Below, piece by piece: positions 58,342-64,000 of a stretch of DNA of 64,000 nt. Position numbers and translations under genes: made by a program. The stretch is from Inia geoffrensis (taxonomy: Eukaryota; Chordata; Mammalia; Artiodactyla; Iniidae): contig CM070903.1 of the NCBI GenBank assembly GCA_036417435.1, positions 57,636,001 through 57,700,000 on the forward strand, written 5' to 3'. Positions within the stretch are counted from its first letter, which is position 1. Each line of letters starts with the position of its first letter. A model generated the notes under the pieces. The model did not search any database. It saw nothing but the letters and a program-made list of their open reading frames with translations, and was not told where the DNA came from.

Positions 58342-59247
58342 CTAGAGAAGTTCCTTTAGCAGTTGTTGTAGAGCTGGTTTGGTGGTGCTGAACTCTCTCA
58401 GCTTTTGCTTGTCTGTAAAGGTTTTAATTTCTCCATCAAATCTGAATGAGATCCTTGCTGGGTAGAGTAATCTTGGTTGTAGGTTTTTCTCCTTCATCAC
58501 TTTCAATATGTCCTGCCACTCCCATCTGGCTTGCAGAGTTTCTGCTGAAAGATCAGCTGTTAACCTTATGGGGATTCCCTTGTGTGTTATTTGTTGTCTT
58601 TCCCTTGCTGCTTTTAATATGTTTTCTTTGTATTTAATTTTTGACAGTTTGATTAATATGTGTCTTGGCGTATTTCTCCTTGGATTTATCCTGTATGGCA
58701 CTCTCTGTGCTTCCTGGACTTGATTAACTATTTCCTTTCCCATATTAGGGAAGTTTTCAACTATAATCTCTTCAAATATTTTCTCAGTCCCTTTCTTTTT
58801 CTCTTCTTCTTCTGGAACCCCTATAATTCGAATATTGGTGCGTTTAATGTTTTCCCAGAGGTCTCTGAGACTGTCCTCAGTTCTTTTCATTCTTTTTTCT
58901 TTATTCTGCTCTGCATTAGTTATTTCCACTATTTTATCTTCCAGGTCACTTATCCGTTCTTCTGCCTCTGTTATTCTGCTATTGATCCCATCTAGTGTAT
59001 TTTTCATTTCAGTTATTGTGTTGTTCATCTCTGTTTGTTTGTTCTTTAGTTCTTCTAGATCTTTTTTAATCATTTCTTGCATCTTCTCCATCCTTGCCTC
59101 CATTCTATTTCCGAGATGCTGGATCATCTTTACTATCATTATTCTGAATTCTCTTTCAGGTAGACTGCCTATTTCCTCTTCCTTTGTTAGGTCTGGTGGG
59201 TTTTTATCTTGCTCCTTCATCTGCTGTGTGTTTTTCTGTCTTTTCAT
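58342..59247 (-). CDS. L1 ORF1p, RNA-binding chaperone (L1-C)
   Basis: A 301-codon open frame, collinear with L1-B ORF1p: coiled coil at ~40-130 ('ITEAEERISDLEDKIVEI'), RNA-recognition domain ('TNIRIIGVPEEEE', 'TPRHILIKLS') and C-terminal domain ('YPARISFRFDGEIKTFTDKQ'). In the conserved 'LQARREWQ' motif the second Arg is Trp ('LQARWEWQ'). In human ORF1p the corresponding Arg pair is needed for RNA binding, so this copy may be functionally impaired although open. As in L1-B, no upstream in-frame ATG is available: the codons for GDPKHSKISK precede the start, with CTG where L1-A has ATG. Confidence 0.92.
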   Translation of the reverse strand: MKRQKNTQQMKEQDKNPPDLTKEEEIGSLPEREFRIMIVKMIQHLGNRMEARMEKMQEMIKKDLEELKNKQTEMNNTITEMKNTLDGINSRITEAEERISDLEDKIVEITNAEQNKEKRMKRTEDSLRDLWENIKRTNIRIIGVPEEEEKKKGTEKIFEEIIVENFPNMGKEIVNQVQEAQRVPYRINPRRNTPRHILIKLSKIKYKENILKAARERQQITHKGIPIRLTADLSAETLQARWEWQDILKVMKEKNLQPRLLYPARISFRFDGEIKTFTDKQKLREFSTTKPALQQLLKELL

Positions 59248-60953
59248 TTTGCTTATCTTACTGTGTTTGGGGTCTCCTTTTTGCAGGCTGAAGGTTCGTA
59301 GTTCCTGTTGCTTTTGGTGTCTGTCCCCAGTGGCTAAGGTTGGTTCAGTGGGTTGTGTAGGCTTCCTGGTGGAGGGGATTCGTGCCTGTGTTCTGGTCGA
59401 TGAGGCTGGATCTTGTCTTTCTGGTGGGCAGGTCCACGTCTGGTGGTGTGTTTTGGGGTGTCTGTGGACTTATTATGATTTTGGGCAGCCTCTCTGCTAA
59501 TGGGTGGGGTTGTGTTCCTATCTTGCTAGTTGTTTGGCATAGGATGTCCAGCACTGTAGCTTGCCGGTCGTTGAGTGAAGCTGGGTGCTCGTGTTGAGAT
59601 GGAGATCTCTGGGAGATTATCGCCGTTTGATATTATGTGGAGCTGGGAGGTCTCTTGTGGACCAGTGTCCTGAAGTTGGCTCTCCCACCTCAGAGGCACA
59701 GCACTAACTCCTGGCTGCAGCACCAAGAGCCTTTCATCCACACGGCTCCTTAATTTGGGATGATTCGTTGTCTATTCATGTATTCCACAGATGCAGGGTA
59801 CATCAAGTTGATTGTGGAGCTTTAATCCACTGCTTCTGTGGCTGCTGGGAGAGATTTCCCTGTCTCTTCTTTGTTCTCACAGCTCCCAGGGGCTCAGCTT
59901 TGGATTTGGCCCCGCCTTTCCGTGTAGGTCGCTGGAGGGCATCTATCCTTTGCTCAGACAGGACGGGGTTAAAGGAGCCGTTGATTCTGAGGCTCTGGCT
60001 CACTCAGGCCCGGGGTAGGGAGGGTCACGGAGTGCAGGGCGAGCCTGCGGCAGCAGAGGCCTGCGTGATGTTCCACCAGCCTGAGGCGCGTCGTGCGTTC
60101 TCCTGGGGGAGTTGTCCCTGGATCCCGGGACCCTGGCGGTGGCGGGCTGCACAGGCTCCCCGGGAGGGGTGTGTGGACAGTGACCTGTGTTCGCACACTG
60201 GCTTCTAGGTGGCGGCAGCAGCAGCCTTAGTGTCTCATTCCCGTCTCTCTGGTTCGCGGTGTTAGCCGAGGCTCATGCCCGTCTCTGGAGCTCCTTTAAG
60301 CAGCGTTCTTAATCCCCTCTCCTCGCGCACCAGGAAACAAAGAGGGAAGAAAAAGTCTCTTGCCTCTTCGGCAGGTCCAGACTTTTCCCCGGACTCCCTC
60401 CCAACCAGCCGTGGCGCACTAACCCCCTGCAGGCTGTGTTCACACTGCCAACCCCAGTCCTCTCCCTGCGTTCCGACCGACGCCCCGCCCGCTTCGGCGG
60501 GGGAGCAGAGAAGCCTCCCGGGCTGCTGAGTGCCAGTCGTCCCTGATCCTCTGTGCTGGAATCTCTCCGCTTTTCCCTCCGCACCCCTGTTGCTGTGCTC
60601 TCCTCCGCGGCTCCGAAGCTCCCCGCCTCTGCCACTCACAGTCTCCGCCCGAAAAGGGGCTTCCTAGTGTGTGGGAACCTTTCCTCCTTCATGGCTCTCT
60701 CCCACTGGTGCAGGTCCCGTCCCTATTCTTTTGTCTCTGTTTATTCTTTTTTCTTTTGCCCTACCCAGGTACGTGGGCGGGGGGGGGGGTTTCTTGCTTT
60801 TTGGGAGGTCTGAGGTCTTCTGCTAGCGTTCAGTAGGTGTTCTGTAGGAGTTGTTCCACGTGTAGATGTATTTCTGGTGTATCTGTGGGGAGGAAGGTGA
60901 TCTCCGCGTCTTACTCTTCCGCCGTCTTCCTGGAAGCCTCCCCTGGAGAAATC
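59248..60953 (-). promoter_or_regulatory. 5' UTR / internal promoter region of L1-C
   Basis: About 1.7 kb. It is CpG-rich from about 59900 to 60660 ('cggtggcgggctgcacaggc'), with matches to L1-B on both sides of a ~250-bp segment (60100-60350) that L1-B lacks. The purine/T-rich module of L1-A and L1-B is missing: the leader passes directly from 'cacacggctcc' (about 59749) to 'ttaatttgggatgattcgt'. The YY1-like start is altered (CCATCTT in L1-B reads CCGTCTT here). ORFs at 59768-60208, 59803-60003 and 60262-60639 reflect GC-rich composition. Confidence 0.78.
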
Positions 60954-60963
60954 TGGAAACCCA
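60954..60963. repeat. right target-site duplication of L1-C
   Basis: tggaaaccca, identical to 54046-54055. It continues into 'ttttaaaccacacaagaac', the original flanking DNA. Confidence 0.8.
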
Positions 60964-61549
60964 TTTTAAACCACACAAGAACAGTAAAACTAGAGGTGAT
61001 TCTGATGAGGGGAGTTACAGGTTGGGTTTTCTAGGAAGCAGATTTTGATGTGAAGGTAAGCCTGGAAAAAGTTTATTGTGAAGTGCTCTTGGAATCAACA
61101 CCTGTTAAAGAAAGGACAGAGGTTTCAGCTGGGGGAGAGGTTTGGTCCTGATGCAGCCTTGTTGAATGTCTCAGCCAACCGCACAGGTTGCTCTGAAGTG
61201 GGGATGACATTTCTTAGTCCCTGATGTGGTGAGGAGCTAGTATGAAAGCTGGGGCCTTAATGAGACAGCTTTCTCCAGCTGAGGGCAGTTTATTGAAAGG
61301 GCTGAGATCTGAGAGCTGTTAACCCTTTTCTAGTTTCTGGAGGAGCAAAGTTTTCAGTACTGAAGGAGGAGCTGGCTGCTACATCAAAGCATCTACTGCA
61401 GGAGGTCAAGACATTTGGTGGATGCCAAAAACATTGTTTTGCCTGAATGCAAATTCAGGTGAAGATACGGATCATCCATGCAACATAACCAGTGTCAGTC
61501 TCCAAGGGCCACTACTACCTCACTGGGTAAAGAGGAGACGTGGAGCCTG
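60964..61549. other. unassigned, probably ancient repeat
   Basis: 'ttttctaggaagcagatttt' followed by 'aaaaagtttattgtgaagtg' resembles the opening of a common old mammalian repeat, but I cannot name it. Nothing coding is seen. Confidence 0.35.
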
Positions 61550-61915
61550 TATTAGTTTGCTTGGTCTGCCATAACAGAATATCTGAGACTAAGTGGCTTA
61601 AACAACACAATCCTACCATTTTTGAGGCTAAAAGTCCAAGATCAGGGTTTCAGTTTCTGGTGAATGCTCTTTCTGGCTTGCAGGTAGCCACCTTCTAGCT
61701 ATGTCCTCACATGGCCTCTCCTCAGTATTTGCATGTGGAGAAAGAGCTCTCTGATGCCTCTTATAAGAACACTAATCCTATCAGATCAGGGCCCCACCCT
61801 TGTGACCTCATTTAAACTTACTTCCTTGGGAGTCCCAACTCCAAATATAGCCACACTGGGGAAGACAGTTCCAACACATAAATCTGAGGAAGGGTTGGAG
61901 AAGTGTCACACAAAC
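61550..61915 (-). mobile_element. MLT1-class (MaLR) LTR, partial
   Basis: It starts with 'tgtattagtttgcttggtct' and 'gccataacagaatatctgag', then 'gtggcttaaacaacacaatc', 'gctaaaagtccaagatcagg', 'atgtcctcacatggcctctc' and 'gaccctcattt'-like phrases. This is an MLT1-type LTR in reverse. The end near 61900 is truncated. It has the opposite orientation to the MLT1 LTR at 3246. No retroviral gene is attached. Confidence 0.8.
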
Positions 61916-62039
61916 ATCTGTAGCAGGGTCAGTTAACTCAGATTTTCACATTTCCTTACAAAAATGGAGAAGTATAAATTATAAATTATTTCTCTTCCCT
62001 AAAGTAGTGGTTTTTTTCCCCAGCCTTTTGGTACTGGTA

Positions 62040-62960
62040 CTGGGACACCTCAGGCCAAGCAGCTAGCCAGGTAGACACCAGCCCCACACACTGCAGGTCA
62101 GCTGCCTTAGAACCCCCTGAAACCCAGATGCCCCAGGACCTGGCCTTATCAACCAGCAGATGGACAACAGGCCCAGGACCACTGGAGCCCCACAGCCTAC
62201 AGTGTCAGGAACTGGCCCATCCAACATCAGACTGGCTCCAGCCCAAAGAACTCCTGTGCCCCAGCCCTGCTCATCAACCTGTCAACACCAGGTCTAAGAA
62301 ACTATGGCCCCTTCAGCCAGCCATCCCAGGGTATGGCCCCACCCACCAGTGGGTTGAAACCAGATTTGGGACACCATGGACCACACGCCAGCCATGTGAG
62401 GAACTGACCTTACCCACAAGTGAGCTGACTCCAGCTCTGAGATCCCCAGGGCCCTGAAGTCAGAGATCCCAGTGCCTACCAGGAGGTGGGCACTAGCCCT
62501 AGAACCCTCTGGGCCCAGACCCCATTCACTAGCAGGATAAAACCTCCTCCAAGACACCTTGGGCCCCTCAGCCAGCTGACTGGGATCTGGCCCTATTCAC
62601 CAGCAGGCTGACACCAGCTTTGGGACACCATGGATCCCGCAGCTAGCCATGTCAGGAACCAGCTCCACCCACCAGCAGGCCAACTGTAGTCTGGGACCGC
62701 AGGCCCCACGATCAGCCACCCTGGGACCCGACTCCAACCACCAGTGGGCCAGCACCAGCCCTCATATCCCCTGAAGCTCCACAGCGAGCTGTCTCATGGC
62801 CGAACCATGCTCAGCAACAGCTGGCAACCTCTAAACAAGGCAAGGCCTGGCAACCAGAGGGACCGGGGGTCAGCCATGCCTACCAGACCAACTGCAGTAG
62901 TCAACCCACCACAACAGAAGGGCCCACACAGCCCACATAGGGGACACCCCCAGAGCATAT
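62040..62960 (+). repeat. ~70-bp tandem units, likely 5' region of the L1 at the right edge
   Basis: Diverged units recur about every 70 bp. Each has a pattern like 'cacccaccagcaggctgac' then 'accagctttgggacaccat' then 'ggatcccgcagctagccatg'; clear starts are near 62305, 62376, 62569, 62632 and 62701. It directly precedes an L1 ORF1, so it is most simply the monomer-type promoter region of that older L1. Motif-free ORFs at 62128-62457 and 62794-63249 result from its bias. Confidence 0.7.
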
Positions 62961-62999
62961 AGCTCTGGTGACCAGAGGGGAGTGCATTGCTGGGACATG

Positions 63000-64000
63000 T
63001 AGGATGTCTCCTATGTAAGGCCACTTCTCCAAGATCAGGAAACATAACCAACCTACCAAATATACATAGAAATAAAAACAACAAATTAAGTGAAATGAGG
63101 CAACAAAGGAATATGTTCCAAATGAAGGAATAAGAGCTAAGTGAAATGGAGATAAACAATCTGCTTGATAAAGAGTTCAAGTTAATGATCGTAAAGATAC
63201 TCAGAGAACTCGGGAGAAGAATGAACGAACACAGTGAGAAGTTTAACAAAGTGTTAGAAAATATAAAGAAGAACCAAACAAAGCTGAAGAATACAATGAC
63301 TGAAATAAAAATACACTGGGAGGAATCAACAGTATATTAGATAATACAGAGGAATGGATCAGTGAACTGAAAATAAGAGCAGTGGAAATCACTCAAGTAG
63401 ACACAAAAAAAGAAAAAAGAATTTAAAAAATGAGGAGTGTTTAAGAGATGTCTGGGCAACATAAAGCACACTCACATTCACATTACAGGGGTCCCTGAAG
63501 GAGAAAAGAGAGAGAAAGGGGCAGAGAACATATTTAAAGACATAATTGCTGAAACTTCCCTAAAGTGGGAAGGGACACAAGCATCCAGGTCCAGGAATCA
63601 AAGAGAGTTCTGAACAGGGTCAACCCAAAGAGGACCACACCAAGACACATCATAATTAAAATGGAAAAAAATAAAGAGAATATTAAAAGCAGCAAGGGAA
63701 AAGCAGCACGTTTCATACAAGGGAACTCCCATAATATAATCAGCTTTCTTTTGAGCAGAAGCTTTGCTGTCCAGAAGAGAGTGGCATGACATATTTAAAA
63801 TGATGAAAGAGAAAAAAAAAAAACAAAAAACACCTACAACCAAGAATACCAAGGCTATCACTTAGATATGAAGGGGAAATGAAAAGTTTTACAGACAAGC
63901 AAAAGCTAAAATAGTTTAGCACCACAAACCAACTTTACAAGAAATGTTAAAGGGACTTCTCTAAGTGAAAAAGGCCACAACTATAAATATGAAAATTATT
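63000..64000 (+). mobile_element. old L1, ORF1 region, continuing past the window
   Basis: After a short spacer the sequence codes for recognisable L1 ORF1p with breaks. It stops at the window edge about 30 bp after the ORF1 end, so ORF2 should follow outside. It is clearly more diverged than L1-B and L1-C and has a different 5' region, so it belongs to an older subfamily. Confidence 0.8.
63090..63964 (+). pseudogene. L1 ORF1 remnant (right-edge L1)
   Basis: The frame 63146-63340 reads as an ORF1p coiled-coil region ('MEINNLLDKEFKLMIVKIL'), then stops. Later frames give 'TPRHIIIKMEKNKENI' from the RNA-recognition domain, followed by sequence matching 'FTDKQKLK' near the end. Several frameshifts and stops separate them, and an A-rich slippage run lies at about 63813-63830. 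It cannot make a full protein. Confidence 0.82.

Larger units (their letters stand above)
54056..60953 (-). mobile_element. L1-C: near full-length L1 with damaged ORF2
   Basis: A 6.9-kb element flanked by a 10-bp TSD. The order on the minus strand is 5' UTR, ORF1 (301 codons, open), 58-bp spacer, ORF2 (one frameshift and two nonsense codons) and 3' UTR. It is closely similar to L1-B over ORF1, ORF2 and much of the 5' UTR, so it is the same or a sister subfamily. Its tail is heterogeneous ('attttattttatttttattt') rather than pure poly(A). The recognisable L1 5' end is at about 60931, leaving ~22 extra bases before the TSD. Confidence 0.95.

Noticed and set aside
59768..60639. GC-rich ORFs over the L1-C 5' UTR
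   Set aside because: Compositional by-products of a CpG-rich promoter region; the matching L1-B region breaks the frames.
3246..61915. Intact endogenous retrovirus
   Set aside because: Only solo LTR-like MaLR relics were seen; no gag, pol or env frames outside L1 and L2 elements.

Overview
This is non-coding mammalian nuclear DNA, most likely from a cetacean. The best evidence is a set of eight tRNA-headed SINEs opening with 'gggcttccctggtgg', followed by a pol III A box and B box. These match the CHR-type SINEs of whales, hippos and ruminants. Several are the short form ending in pure poly(A), which I associate with whales and dolphins, and no ruminant-specific repeat was noticed. I found no host protein-coding exon, tRNA gene or rRNA gene. 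Base composition is AT-rich apart from the L1 5' UTRs and SINE heads. The species is inferred, not proven.

Three long LINE-1 (L1) retrotransposons dominate, each bounded by a target-site duplication (TSD). L1-A (4408-10690, plus strand) is old and broken. L1-B (17144-24424, minus strand) is full length: its ORF1 is intact and its ORF2 frame is spoiled by one premature TAA. L1-C (54056-60953, minus strand) has an open ORF1 with a substitution in a conserved RNA-binding motif, and an ORF2 with one 8-base deletion and two nonsense codons. A 435-bp 5'-truncated L1 lies at 1261-1695. At the right edge (about 62040-64000) an older L1 begins, with a 5' region of diverged ~70-bp tandem units and a decayed ORF1; its ORF2 would lie beyond the window.

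Between these lie SINEs at about 3.4, 13.3, 25.4, 27.5, 27.9, 28.9, 34.5 and 36.0 kb. Two MLT1-class (MaLR) solo-LTR-like elements are present: 3246-4012, itself split by a SINE, and 61550-61915. There are several LINE-2 fragments (about 1.0, 11.2, 14.4, 38.6, 43.0 and 48.3 kb), many MIR fragments, and several copies of an ancient repeat with the hallmark 'tttattgggtgccaagc'. Simple repeats include (AG)n at 251, (TG)n at 29417, (AC)n at 46143 and 47436, and an A28/(TA)n tract at 50282. The rest is unique-looking sequence in which I see nothing assignable.

The observations most worth a second look concern the L1s. The three long copies carry different numbers of a 5' UTR module (one, two and none). 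L1-B is a single nonsense codon away from an uninterrupted ORF2 frame. L1-B keeps a YY1-like site at its 5' end while L1-C has lost it. The arrangement also places one inverted and one direct pair of ~6-7 kb homologous blocks in the window, which could promote rearrangement. I did not find a new gene system.
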